A stretch of 37,159 nt of DNA from Multifurca ochricompacta (GCA_022496185.1 WTXG01000321.1:1-37159), one strand, 5' to 3'. Positions 1 to 10,084 are shown, counted from the first letter of the stretch. Numbers and translations: made by a program. The notes: generated from the letters alone by a model not told the origin.

Positions 1-494
1 AAGATATTCGATGCTCCGTTGTTCAAAGGAACATTTGGCTGGTTTCAAGTATAGGTCGTGTTCATGTAAGAGGTCCAATACTTGATGCACTCGTTCTCGG
101 TGGTGCTCTAGGTCATTGGTAGTTGCAACCAAGATATCGTCCATGTAGACCACTACTTCGCCAGTAAGAATGAGATTGTGGAAGATGTGATTCATCATGG
201 CCTGGAACATCACTGGTGAATTTGTAAGCCCAAAGAACATGACATTCAGTTCAAACAGTCCCTGGTTCATCTTAAACGTGGCCTTACACTGGTCCCCCTC
301 TTTGATTCTAACATTGTTGTAACCCCAACGTACATCCATTTTTGAGAAGAGGGACTTGTCTCTCATGGCATCGATGAGTTCAGAGATGAGAGGCAAGGGA
401 TAAGCATTTTTCACAGTGTAGGTGTTGATTTGTTGATAGTCTTGGACTGGCCGTAGTTTGCCATCCTTCTTTTTGATAAAGAAGAAGTGAGAGG
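1..494 (-). pseudogene. Element A reverse transcriptase fragment
   Basis: The minus strand encodes the core of a Ty3/gypsy reverse transcriptase. It begins with a pre-palm segment ([17 protein letters not shown]), passes through the [11 protein letters not shown] region and a GLTNSP motif, and has the catalytic YMDDI near 130-145. It ends in the [10 protein letters not shown] segment at the window edge. This stretch is free of stops and carries CGA arginine codons where element B has TGA. The frame joins that ending at 22,154 once element B is removed. No start codon is expected because this is the interior of a polyprotein. Confidence 0.88.
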
Positions 495-499
495 CATAC
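495..499. repeat. Target-site duplication of element B, left copy (catac)
   Basis: The five bases catac immediately precede the TGTTAC terminus of the LTR at 500. They recur at 22,149-22,153 just after the GTAACA end of the other LTR. Five base pairs is the usual Ty3/gypsy integration duplication. Removing one copy with the element restores an open frame in the reverse transcriptase of element A. Confidence 0.93.
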
Positions 500-1093
500 T
501 GTTACATCCAGTGTGGGACGTTCTGCATGACTTGTGCAACAGCGTCGGACAAGTGTTTCAGATAAGAAGCCAATAAGACTTCTTGGAGTTCAAGTGGGAC
601 GAGTCAAAGTTGAAGGGGCTGTTCCCTAAGATGATGTTGAGTGGGAAAGTGCCAAAAGCACTGAGACAGACAAGTCAGAGGTTTCAAGGGGAAGTCCAGA
701 AGACAAACACCAATGTATTCAATAAGTCGAGTCTGAAGTCTACATGGTAGTTACAGCAGACTTATATATGTAATCAAGTGGGCGTCTATGAGATAGGGAC
801 AACGGAGTCAGGTGGGCCCAAATATACAAAAGTGGAGGGCGTAAAGCCTAGCTTCTGATAGGGTATTAAGTAAGTGTCCGGTCATAGAGATAAGAAGATA
901 ACGGATAAAAGATAAGGAAGTAAACATAGGCAAATACAGAGTCAACAGGTATCAACAAGTCACGGGGATGGGCGGAGAGCATGTGACAGGTCCCAGGATG
1001 GAGATGTGATCAAGAAGTGTAGTGTAGGTGGAAGGGCTGGGTTTGTGTTGGGGAGTGCGAAGAAAAGAGGCATGCTTGGTGGGGTTTGTAACA
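500..1093 (-). repeat. 3' LTR of element B
   Basis: The sequence begins TGTTAC and ends GTAACA. It aligns along its whole length with 21,556-22,148 and more loosely with the element A LTR at 24,494-25,066. In the sense (minus) direction it has a TATA box at the complement of about 755-770, followed by the predicted RNA start. Differences from the partner LTR are mainly C/T and G/A changes, often at CpG. Confidence 0.93.
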
Positions 1094-1108
1094 TCACCCC
1101 CTCTTCTG
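1094..1108 (-). other. Polypurine tract of element B
   Basis: In the sense orientation the bases just upstream of the 3' LTR are almost all purine (agaagagggggtga). This is the expected primer site for plus-strand synthesis, and its position directly next to the LTR fixes the LTR boundary. Confidence 0.75.
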
Positions 1109-1124
1109 GTTCTAGCAGACCTGG

Positions 1125-2363
1125 CTAGAAACGACTCGTACTGTCATCATCTTGTACCAGCTCCAAATAGTCATCAGCTACATTACAATCGTCGAGGGTG
1201 TCATTCTCCTTGTCTGAATCCTGGGGGCACCTATGAGTGTGCAGGAATCCATACGGACCTCGTTGTCCACACTGGTAGCATAGGTTGTGGATTGGGCAAT
1301 CAAGCTCGCGATGTCCGGAATTGTGATGCAAACATTTGCCGCACCAGCCTGACGGATTGATGATGGTTGGGGCCACACCCACACGGCAGAAGATACAGAA
1401 CCTACTCCAATGCAGGTTGCTGCGGCAATGGTGACACCACTTGCGGTTAAGGGGGCAGTTCCAGCTGATGTGATACTTACTATCACATCGCCAACAGGTC
1501 TCCCCCCAGGGGTTCTCGTGCAGATGCGGCATTTCGAATCGATTGGGCAGCAGCATTGGTGCAGCTCCCAATGATCATGGAGGGAGGGGGTGTGTGTAAG
1601 TGTCTGCGTACCTCTCAGCAATAGTTTGGTATGCGTCCCCCCGTTCCAACCTCTTTCAGATCTCCACCAACTCCTGCTCCACTTGGAACATCCCACTTGT
1701 TAATCTTGTCATTCGTTTTGCATGTTCCTTATACTGGGTGTTGAGTGTTGTGCACAGTGTCAAGTTCTTCCGCAGTCTCATGACCTCAGCCTTAAGACGC
1801 AGAAGGCACATGTCATTCAGGACCTTGTCTATCGCAAAGGCCTGCGAATCTTCAGCAGCTAGATGCCCAAGCTGCTCATCGCTCATCGTGTGGTGGAGGC
1901 GGCCTGTATACCTTTCCTCCAAATAGACTGGTGCCCCATAGATGGGGCCATTCTTCTTCATACATCCCACGACATCCATACCTCTGTTTGTGTAGAAGAT
2001 ATACTTAGCTATGGCAACCGTTCCATTGGCCATGGTTATCTCCAGAGGGTAGTACATCAAGGAATTCAGATTGTTGGTGAAGAAGGGGAATTCCAGGACC
2101 TTGTCATCCAACTCCATCCCTAGCAGGTCGTTCGGGTGTGGCTCCTCACAGTGTTCAAAGTCATCATTGGGGTTGGGGGATTGGTTCTTGGTTCGTGCCT
2201 CTGCAGCCTCGTAATCAATGGGGGAAGAGGGACATGTCGAAGGGTGGGCGGAAGGAAAGTTTTCGACAATGACGACTGAAGAGGTGAAGGCGTCGATGGC
2301 AGCGTTGGCAGCGATGAAAGACATGATGGACTGGGTAGTGGTAGGACATTGCTGGGGGAGCAT
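1125..2363 (-). pseudogene. Extra zinc-knuckle reading frame downstream of pol in element B
   Basis: A separate frame opens at the ATG at 2,361-2,363, about 40 bp after the pol stop at 2,403-2,405, and runs in one frame for about 413 codons to 1,125. Two TGA codons break it (near 1,653 and 1,597). Both are what a CGA arginine codon becomes after C-to-T change. The N-terminal half is acidic and then helical (an LRLKAEVMRLRKNL stretch). The C-terminal third holds an array of zinc-knuckle-like motifs: CWRCDSKYHISWNC, CHHCRSNLHWSRFC, a CGKC-containing knuckle and a CYQC-containing one. The acidic-plus-knuckle layout suggests a nucleic-acid-binding accessory protein. I do not recognise a named family; function is inference. 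Element A cannot be compared because this part lies outside the window. Confidence 0.7.
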
Positions 2364-2402
2364 GTACTAGGGAATTTAATCTGGGTCTGAGGGTTCATCC
2401 TT

Positions 2403-2656
2403 TTAATCATTTCTGGGTGCTTCTGGGTGTCAGCGATGGAACTCCGAGATAAGAGTTGGGGCAAAGATATTCCTGGCTGGTTCCCACGAATTGTCAGAGT
2501 CTGGGAATCCCTTCCAGCTAATCAGGTAATGCAGTCTGCGCCCCCGGCCTCTTCTGGCAGAATCCAGAACATGCTCCACTTCCCACTCCGCTTCTCCATC
2601 AATAAGGTCAGGTGGGGGTCTCGAGAAGTTTTCTCCATGCATGGAGGTTTCCTTGT
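2403..2656 (-). pseudogene. Chromodomain at the C terminus of element B integrase
   Basis: This is the last part of the pol frame. It reads WEVEHVLDSARR, HYLISWKGFPDSDNSWEPA and ends in a helix (APTLISEFHR), the canonical chromodomain pattern with its aromatic residues. In chromoviruses this module follows the integrase GPY/F region and directs integration towards particular chromatin. The small hAT-like insertion at 2,657-3,070 separates it from the integrase body; the flanking duplication shows that the two were joined. One TGA lies just after EFHR before the terminal TAA at 2,403-2,405. Confidence 0.88.
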
Positions 2657-3070
2657 TAGTGATGTTCCGGCCCGGCTTGGCCCAAAAGCCGCGGCTTTGG
2701 CTCGGCCTGGGGCGGCTCTGGCTTTCCTGAAGTCTGGGCTGAGCCAAAGCCGCCACAGACGGCTTGGCCCTGGCCCGGCTTGGCCCAAGCCGCAGCTTTT
2801 GGCAGAGAAAATTTTATGACATATAACTAGTAGTTATAGTTCAGCTAATCCAAATATGACTTAGTGTGTTACGTATTGCAAAGCTATATCGAAGAAAAAG
2901 TTTGAAATGCCGCAATAAAAATGATCACGTGACCCAAATCAACCACTTTGTGATCAGATTTCTACTGATTTTGATGATTGCTATTGCACTTGTATGTGCT
3001 GTTGAAAGCCGCGGCCTGAGCCGGCGGCTTTGGCTTTTAGTTTCTCTGAGCCGGGCCAGGCACATCACTA
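2657..3070. mobile_element. Non-autonomous hAT-like element (MITE), 414 bp
   Basis: The element has terminal inverted repeats beginning TAGTGATGT, continuing into a GGCCCGGCT-like stretch on both ends. It is flanked by a perfect 8-bp duplication, ttccttgt, at 2,649-2,656 and 3,071-3,078. An 8-bp duplication and TAGTG ends are typical of hAT elements. The interior has GC-rich subterminal repeats of the type ccgcggctttggc around an AT-rich centre and no credible coding frame. It interrupts the integrase to chromodomain junction of element B. The autonomous partner is unknown; the large hAT here shares only TAGTG at its tips. Confidence 0.9.
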
Positions 3071-4340
3071 TTCCTTGTATGGGGTTAGGAGCTTGGCATG
3101 GAAGACAGGGTGGATCTTCCATTTCAGCAGCAACTGCAACTCATATGACACATCTGACAGCTTCCATTTGATCTGGAAGGGTCCATGACGTCAAGGTGCC
3201 AGTTTGGCTGAAGGGTGTGATGTGTGAATGTTCCTCCCTTCAAGCCATACCCAATCATTGACTTGATAAGGTGTGAATGTTCCTGGTTGCGCTGATAAGA
3301 GTTGTTGTGCCTTTGCCAGGTTTTCATTGGCTGATTGTCGTAGTTCTTCCCATTGGCCAATCCGTTGGGCAACAGATGGGACATTCATGGGCTTATCTGT
3401 CCACATCGTACGTGGCGTCCAACCCATGATAAGGGAGAAGGGGGTGGCCTTTGTTGTCCCATTGGGCCATGAGTTATGTGCAAACTCTGCGGTTGGCAGC
3501 CATTCTGCCCAGTCATCCTGTTGTCCATTACACCAGAACCGGAGGTATTGTTCTAACCACTGGTTCGTTCATTCTGATTGTCCATCGGTTTGTGGGTGAT
3601 ATGCAGTGGATATGTTCTGTGTGATATCCAATGTCTGACACAGAGCTTTAGCAAATGCCGATGTAAATCAAGTGTCTCGATCAGATATGATCTTCCTGGG
3701 GAGTCCATAATGGTGGTAGACATGGTTCAGGTATAGTTTCGCCACTCCCTCGGCCATAATGGTCTCCTTGCAGGGTATGAACAGGGCTGCCTTGGAGCAG
3801 TTGTGGTCAGTAATGGTGAGGATGGTGTCAAAGCCTTGCAATTCAGGCAATTTGACAATAAAGTCCATGGCAATGGTCTGGAATGGGGTTGATGAGATGG
3901 GAGTGATCGGATACACAGGTGGGATTCTAGGGTGCGTATTGACTTTATTTGCTTGACAAGCTGCACATCCTTTTACATAGTCTTCAACATCCTTTTTCAT
4001 GTTGGGCCACCAGTAGTCTTGTTTGGCAAGGGCGTAGGTATTGGTGATGCCAGGGTGGCCAGCAGAAGGGAGGTCGTGGTGAAAATGGATCACCCCCCTC
4101 TTAATGTTGTCGCCACCAGTGACAACAAGTCAGTCTCCGTCTTTCCACCAAAGGCCATTAACTTCTTTCAGATTATGTGCGTCAGCCCATGAGCAACATA
4201 GCCCTGGGTTCATGTTTTGTGAGACTTGTGCCCACAGGTCCATATCATGAAGGCTGACTACAGCCATCTTTGCAAACACCTCTTCTGGGAGGATGGTTAC
4301 GTTGTCATTGTCATCTTCCCCTGTATGCATGTCTGGCCTT
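3071..4340 (-). pseudogene. Integrase of element B
   Basis: Reading right to left, the domain has an N-terminal zinc-binding HHCC module (HHDLPSAGHPG and CAACQ, about 3,960-4,090). The catalytic core follows, with the first Asp in TIAMDFIVKLP, the second in KIISDRDT, and the Glu in a TDGQSE-like segment near 3,580. The C-terminal part runs through HPVFHAKLL to the insertion at 3,070, the GPY/F region of chromoviral integrases. Several TGA stops and at least one TGA after the DGQSE segment disable it. It is part of a pol polyprotein and has no start of its own. Confidence 0.85.
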
Positions 4341-4344
4341 CATG

Positions 4345-5943
4345 ACAGTGCATCTGCTCACGCATTCTGACTTCCTGCAATGTGCTTTAAGGTGAAGTCG
4401 TATTCCTCAAGTTCCAGGACCTCTCGTGCTACGCGTTGACTGATCTTGTGGGGTTCTTTCCAGTACAATAGGTTGGAATGATCAGTGTAGATGACTGTTT
4501 TGTAAGGGCTCCCTGCAAGATATGGCCACCAATGTCGCAGTGCCTTGACTAGGGCTAAGAGTTCTTGATCCCAAATGTCATAATTTCGCTCAGTGGATGA
4601 AAAAGTTTCTGAATAATATGCCACTGGGTGAAGCACTTGCAAACTGTCCCTTTGATACAACACTGCCCCATTCGCAAAGTGAGAGGCATCCACTTCTAGT
4701 TTGAAGGGGCGACTCAGATCAGGTTGGGTGAGTACTGGCTCTGAGCCAACCAGGTCTCTGATCTGCTCAAATGCTCATTGTTGTTCAATATTCCAATGCC
4801 ATGGCACATCCTTTTTCAGGAGGTCATTCAATGGTCATGCAATGCCCGAGAATCCTTTGATGAAATGTTGGTAGAAATTGCAGAACCCAATAAAGGATCA
4901 GACATCTTTGACACAAGTTGGCATTGGCCATTCCCGGATTCCTTGTACTTTAACAGGGTCCATACGCACTCGTCCTCCCTCCAGGATAACTCCTAGGTAT
5001 TCGACACTTCACTGCTCAAAGGAGCACTTTGCAGGTTTGAGGTACAGATCATGTTCGTGCAGTATGTCCAGCACCTGATGCACTCACTCTCAATGGTGAT
5101 TCAAATCGCTGGTAGTGGCAACCAGGATGTCATCCATGTAGACTACCACTTTGCCAGTAAGGATGAGGTCTCAGAAAATGTGATTCATCATGGCTTGGAA
5201 TGTCGCTGGCGAGTTTGTAAGTCCGAAAAACATGACATTCGGCTTGAACAACCCTTGGTTCATTTTAAATGCCACTTTGCACTGGTCGCCTTCCTTGATC
5301 CTGACATTATTGTAGCCCCAGCATACATCCATTTTTGAAAAGAGGGACTTATCCTGCATGGTGTCAATGAGTTCAGAAATGAGGGGCAGGGGGTAGGCAT
5401 TCTTTATGGTGTATGTGTTCATCTTCCAGTAGTCCTGGACTGGTCGCAGCTTGCCGTCCTTCTTCTTGATGAAGAAGAAGGGTGAGGCATACTGTGACTT
5501 GGACGGCGAATGTATCCCTTGGCCAGGTGCTCTTCAAGGAACTCAGTGAGTGCGACCTGTTCAGTTTGGGATAGCGGATAGATTTTGCAATCTATAGCGG
5601 CTGGTGTATTGGGGAGGAGGTCAATGGCATGATCCCATGGTTGCTTTGGGGGGAAGCGATGTGACTCCTCTTCAGAAAATACCTTCCAATGCTGCTGATA
5701 AACACTTGGCACTACATCATGGTAAGTCTTCTCAACCTGTCCTTGTACTGCCTTCTGGGCCAGTTCTGATGCTTTGGTGATGTAACAATGACCAAGGTCA
5801 CCTTCTCCTTCTGCACGTGTGGTCCTTACTGCTGAATGCCTGATCACATAATTGTAGCCAAGCGATGTGATAATGGTTGGGTATGAGTCCTTATCCATTG
5901 TTGCGTCAGCCCAGTTAATTTTGGTTTGAAAGCAGCAAGCCAT
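4345..5943 (-). pseudogene. Reverse transcriptase and RNase H of element B
   Basis: The frame 5,943-5,419 holds the linker and N-terminal fingers. The palm follows with [28 protein letters not shown] and the catalytic YMDDI near 5,126-5,140. RNase H lies at about 4,345-4,700, starting MDASHFANGAVLYQ with the expected first Asp, then ELLALVKALRHW and YTDHSNLLYW. Compared with element A at 1-494, several B arginine codons have become TGA: near 5,090 two occur within three codons where A reads CGA. These are inactivating but leave the protein easy to read. Confidence 0.87.
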
Positions 5944-6089
5944 GGATATCCCAAAATAAGATCTTCGTCCCCTAGATCGGTAATCAAGAAGCGAATGATC
6001 TTCGTCACTTCCCCAACCTGGACGTTCAGGTCCATATAGTGGGTGATCTTTCCAGCATGATTGGCCGTTCCATCAATGTTCCAAATGTT

Positions 6090-6350
6090 CTTTTCCTGGG
6101 GAAGTGCCAGCCTTCCCAGACCCATTGTTCTGATTAGTCATGGGTGAATGAAGTTATCTGTGGCTCCAGAGTCCACTAAAATGTCTCGGTCGGCCGTCCT
6201 CTGTGTAGTTTCAAAATGAACTGGTATTTTTAATGACTTGAATCGACTAGCATACACAGAGGTGACATGGAGTGCTCGTGCCCAGGCCGATGGGTTTGAG
6301 CCTAACAAAAATCCTTTTTTGCAAATGCCTTCTCTACCAAGATGGCACAC
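6090..6350 (-). pseudogene. Aspartic protease of element B
   Basis: The minus strand contains DILVDSGATDNFIHP, the active-site Asp-Ser-Gly of a retropepsin, at about 6,136-6,190. An in-frame TGA follows, then LIRTMGLGRLALP. The protein continues into the frame at 6,125-5,844 (VGEVTKIIRFLITDLGDEDLILGYPWL). The ILGYPWL segment is typical of the second half of gypsy proteases. Element A carries a TGA at the same codon. Confidence 0.85.
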
Positions 6351-6419
6351 ACTTCCTCGCTTTCTTTCATCATATTAGCCCATATGTCCTGAGCTTTCTC
6401 TTCCTTCGACCACTTGTCC

Positions 6420-7227
6420 ACAGTAGGTGGATTATTCTGAGTGGGGCTTTCTGGCATGGTGGTTGCTGTGGCGACACGTGCTCCCTTCTTGGACAATCCC
6501 GAGACATATGCCCTAATGCCTTGCAGTGAAAGCATCGCCCTTCCTTCATTAATGTCTGCTGCTCATCCTCCGTAAGTGCTACCCAAGCTTGGGCTCGATC
6601 CACAGAGGTGTCCATAGTGTTTGGGTCCCACTGGGTATGCTGGGCAGGCTTCACTCCAAAGGCGGCCTTCCACTGATCTCGAGTTTTTCCTTTCTTGGTG
6701 TCAACTCCAAACCGTGTCTGGAAGTCCAGGTAGTCTTGTTGCTGCCATCAGGCAGCATCAACCCAACTGTCCCAATCATGAGGATGATGGAACTGAATGA
6801 TGTTTTTGACTAGCGGGTTGGGTAGTCCTTGTGAGAAGAGGTCTAATGTTGCCTCCTCATCTGTATCATAGCCAGCTCAATTGGCCAGGCTTCTGAACTT
6901 GGTGACGTATGCATCTAGTTCGCCTTTCTCCATTCTGAGGGATTTTAATTCCCAGGCTGCCTTCTGCTTGGCCTGCCCATCTGTAAAGGCATCTTTGAAC
7001 CTGTCGGCAATGGTCTCCCAAAGACCTTTGCTTGTGGTACGATGCCCGCTTTCAACCTGCTCGTTCAACCACTCCAACTGTTCCATGGTCCAGTCGTCCA
7101 CCGCATCCCCTCAAATCAAGGGGAGGAACAGATTGGCATGCTGGAATGGGTTGACAATCTGTGGGACATCATGATTGAAGTTCTTAAAGGTTGTGAACTC
7201 CAACATGAACTTTTTGCTCTGTGAGCA
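6420..7227 (-). pseudogene. Gag C-terminal part of element B (capsid and zinc knuckle)
   Basis: This continues gag after the hAT insertion. It has the retrotransposon gag core (DDWTMEQLEWLNEQVE, then WELKSLRMEKGELDAYVTKF and LFSQGLPNPL) and a single CCHC knuckle, CFHCKALGHMSRDC, at about 6,490-6,540. TGA stops occur near 7,109, 6,880 and 6,750. The homologous region of element A is at 23,140-23,930. Gag packages the element RNA; the knuckle binds nucleic acid. Confidence 0.85.
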
Positions 7228-7235
7228 GTCTCTGG
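7228..7235. repeat. Target-site duplication of the large hAT, left copy (gtctctgg)
   Basis: The eight bases gtctctgg lie directly before the TAGTGTTTAAAAGTCC terminus and recur at 20,949-20,956 after the other terminus. Eight base pairs is the hAT hallmark. Confidence 0.94.
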
Positions 7236-7445
7236 TAGTGTTTAAAAGTCCGGTCCAGTCCGGTTTTTTCAATAAATTTCATGTGGACCGGACTGGCAAC
7301 CGGTCTATAGTAACTCAAATATAGACCAACTGCAGACCGGACTTCTTAGGACTGGTCTATAGCGGTTCACTTTCGGTCCAACAACCGGTTCCAACCGGTT
7401 CTCACATGACCAGTTCAGAACCGGTCAGAGGTCAGTTCCCAGACA
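7236..7445. repeat. Left terminal and subterminal repeats of the large hAT
   Basis: After the terminal TAGTGTTTAAAAGTCC there are many copies, in both orientations, of short motifs built on accggt, ccggtcc and tctatag. The right end, about 20,760-20,948, has the same kind of motif cluster. Such subterminal arrays are the usual binding sites of hAT transposases. No gene is seen here. Confidence 0.8.
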
Positions 7446-7449
7446 GACA

Positions 7450-7969
7450 CTTGCAATGCTTGCATTACATTCTATTATTCCGTTTTGACTCCTATTACTA
7501 TTACTGTACAACATTTTCATTTCTCCATCATTTTCACTAGTATGCAAGCACAACTTCATGATATTTTAGAAGGACTCCTATTGTAGCATAAATTGTATAA
7601 AAAACCTCTAAGTTTACTTGTATCAACAACAGTCTTGCTTTGCTTCCACTTCCACCTCTCACACATCCCTGCTCATCTTCTTTTGCATCTATAATCCTAT
7701 CAGGTTATAGGCCCTGGTGTCACCAATTAAATCAATGCAAAAGACCAAAGACGAAACCTCAAAAACATACCCTGCATTTATTATCTGCACCACCCTCTTT
7801 TCACACTATGGCTGACAACATGAAGATCACCTTGACAAAGTTAGCAGCAGATGGATCCAACTGGATCACTTACTGGGACTGCATGAAGTGGACTTTCAAC
7901 ACAAAGGGGCTATCCAAAATCAGTACAAGTGCCATGATAACAGCCACTTACACCAATGTGTGGAGCTAG
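7450..7969 (+). pseudogene. Old copia fragment: LTR end, primer site and gag N terminus
   Basis: A TATA-like sequence (tgtataaaaaacc, near 7,586) is followed by an LTR-like end at about 7,702. The primer site ggttataggccctgg at 7,703-7,717 differs by one base from that of the young copia at 11,152. An ATG at 7,808 opens a frame reading MADNMKITLTKLAADGSNW, ITYWDCMKW and NTKGLS, the N-terminal pattern of fungal copia Gag. It stops at 7,969. The start of the LTR is not clear. The element is a different family from the young copia, judging by the protein. Confidence 0.7.
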
Positions 7970-7999
7970 TCAAATGCTACACCTCACGCACACAAAAGG

Positions 8000-8806
8000 G
8001 AAAAGCAAGACATAAAAAGGAAAAGAAGACACATGTTAGTGAACTGACAAATAAAGGAAAAGTGGCGCCCCGGCCAGTCGCGCTATGGCAAGTGGCACAG
8101 GTGTGGGTGCACGGTGAAGCTCAGGCGCGATGGCCCGTATGCATGTGCATGAGGTTGAGGCTGGTGATGGGCGTGGCCGTGGTGATTGTGATAGCTAGCG
8201 TTAGGGCCATAATCCAGAAACAAGCCAGCACTGAGGTGTCGTGGGCCAGGTAGTGTAGGCTTTTAGTATGCAACTTCCTTGAAAGGGACCCCAATGTTGG
8301 GGTGGAAGATCCCGAAGCTTCTGGTACGGGCGCTGAAGGTAAGATGGCAACAAGCTCTGCATTGGCAGTATGTAGATTCTTGAGTTCTGATCCATCGCCT
8401 GAAAGAGAAGTAGTGTCAGAGTTGAGAGATGTCCACCAGTTGCCAGAAGGAAGCTTTTGCATGAGAGCGTACTTGTGCTTCCGCGGCAGATCGAAAGAAG
8501 CAAGTGGAGCATCGACTGGTTTCGATGAATCGGCTGTTGCACCATCACTCCCGAAAATGCTTGTCTCAGGCTGAGTAGGTATGATAGTTTCAAGGTCAAG
8601 AACGGACTGTGGGGTACGAAAGGAAGACTGGTCAAGAAGAGAAAGAGCAACGTTGCAGAATTTGAGCTGTTGCGCCGCTGGAGCAGACGGTCGGGAGCGA
8701 TGGTGAGCAAAGACAGGAAACAAGGGTTGAACTGCGGACTGCAGTAGTAAAATTCAATAAGATTAATGACATGAAACCTTTGGGTTAGAACGTACTCGGA
8801 GGACAC
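8000..8806 (-). pseudogene. Unidentified host-like coding fragment inside the hAT
   Basis: The minus strand has a long open frame with the composition of real protein: an acidic Ser/Pro-rich part, then LPRKHKYALMQKLPSGNWW, TSLN, and LHTANAELVAILPSAPVPEA. I do not recognise the family. It is more GC-rich than the hAT ends and lies next to the MYST fragment on the same strand, so the two may have been picked up together. No start, splice structure or end can be set with confidence; it is probably a partial gene. Confidence 0.4.
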
Positions 8807-9224
8807 ATAGTGGATGTCATGAAGACTCTTTCAGAAGAGTGCAAAAAGAATAACTTCGTGGTTGAGAAGATGATTGTGAGCCCGTCGGGGCTGAAGGGTG
8901 GGAAGAATAGGTAGGGAGGGGAAAGGCGCGATCAAGAAGACCCTGGGTGTCAATCCTGCTTGGCAGCGATGAGGGCAGTGCTCATGATAAGAAAAAGAAA
9001 GAACAGAATACTGGGAAGAGGGATGGGCAGTGTCCGAGGCGTGGTGCGACTGTAGGAAGGATTGGCGTTAGAGGGGGGCAGGCGAACAGTGGGAGAGATG
9101 GATGGATGGCGCAGTCAGATTGACTTGACGTGACGGTCAATAGTGCAACAAGTTGAGACTCACCATCAAGTTGAAAGTGGAAGTGGCTTGGATGGAGGCC
9201 TGGTAAATGAACATGTTAATTGCA
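8807..9224. other. Non-coding stretch between the two captured fragments
   Basis: This stretch has no long frame I can support. On the minus strand it is pyrimidine-rich with stop-rich short frames and looks like promoter, leader or intronic DNA of the captured host segment. Confidence 0.35.
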
Positions 9225-10080
9225 TCCTGTTGCATCCCGACACCGTATTGAAGAAGCATACCTTGTTCCGCCTCCCATCGACCTCAAATATTGATACACT
9301 TCCATCCCTGGATCTCGTCCCCTGGTGGATGACGTGCCTTGCATTTCAACTACAAAGAAGCGTCAGCTTTCCACACATGCCATCAAAAGTGTGAAGGCAT
9401 ACACCGTGCCTCGATGCACCAAACTGACTCTTATTGTACTTCAGGCAAAATTCAGATCCACAAGCATCCATCTGGAATATTTGCATACTCTTCTGGGAAG
9501 GGTGCATCGTACCACGTCTGAATGTCGTACTCTCCAAAGTGAATGGTGTGTATCCAAACGCCCGTCGAGTGTGCTGTGGTAGGTGAAGGCCCGGGAGTCG
9601 AAGGTGTGGGAGAGACGGAGCGCGCTGAATTCGAAGGCTGCGTTGCGGCTATCGTGACATTTGATTGAAGCGGTTGATTTGATGGGCCAGCAATAGGGAT
9701 CTTGGGGGCTATGGGGGTGGGTTTTGGTTGGGGTGGATTGAGCTTGATCTGAGAGAGTAATAAGGAGTGCAACTTCGTTAATCTGATCGAATGAAACTCA
9801 CCTCCATCGCTTGTCGACTTCGCTCGAACCTGAGTTTGTCTGAATGCATTATCACAGTCTTTGATGTATCTCTGTCCTCAGGGGTGAGAATATCATCAAA
9901 TAAACCTTTTGCTGGTTCCTTGTCACTGTTGTCCTCATTTTCCTTCCCTTTCCCTTGAGCAGGCAGCCTGAGTCGGACCACCATCCGCCATGGGGGTGAC
10001 TCAGGGGGGTGTAGTAGTGTGATCTTGAGGTGCGGACGTTTGATGGGTGGCGAATGCTCTACCACTTTACGTGTCAGCGT
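9225..10080 (-). pseudogene. Captured fragment of a MYST-family histone acetyltransferase gene
   Basis: Minus-strand exons read as the front half of a MYST acetyltransferase. Exon 1 (to 9,802) contains LFDDILTPEDRDTSKTVI and DKLRFERSRQ. Exon 2 (9,748-9,403) has IHTIHFGEYDIQTWY, APFPEEY, then the zinc-finger start LWICEFCLKYNKSQF and RH. Exon 3 (9,349-9,262) gives LKCKARHPPGDEI and, after a small indel, RDGSVSIFEVDGRR. The C2HC zinc finger and the PFPEEY and HPPGDEI motifs are diagnostic for the family. Introns of 53 bp remain at 9,749-9,801 and 9,350-9,402, so capture was at DNA level. The acetyl-CoA-binding and catalytic part is absent. Exon 1 resembles the N terminus of Sas3/Mst2-type enzymes. 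It lies antisense inside the old copia fragment. Confidence 0.78.
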
Positions 10081-10084
10081 ACGT

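Noticed and set aside
2866..3171. Plus-strand open frame over the MITE
   Set aside because: It crosses the MITE boundary and reads antisense through integrase sequence, so it is a shadow frame.
1590..7111. TGA codons in element B read as recoded (selenocysteine or tryptophan)
   Set aside because: Element A has arginine CGA at matching positions and host genes use TGA as stop, so C-to-T decay explains them.
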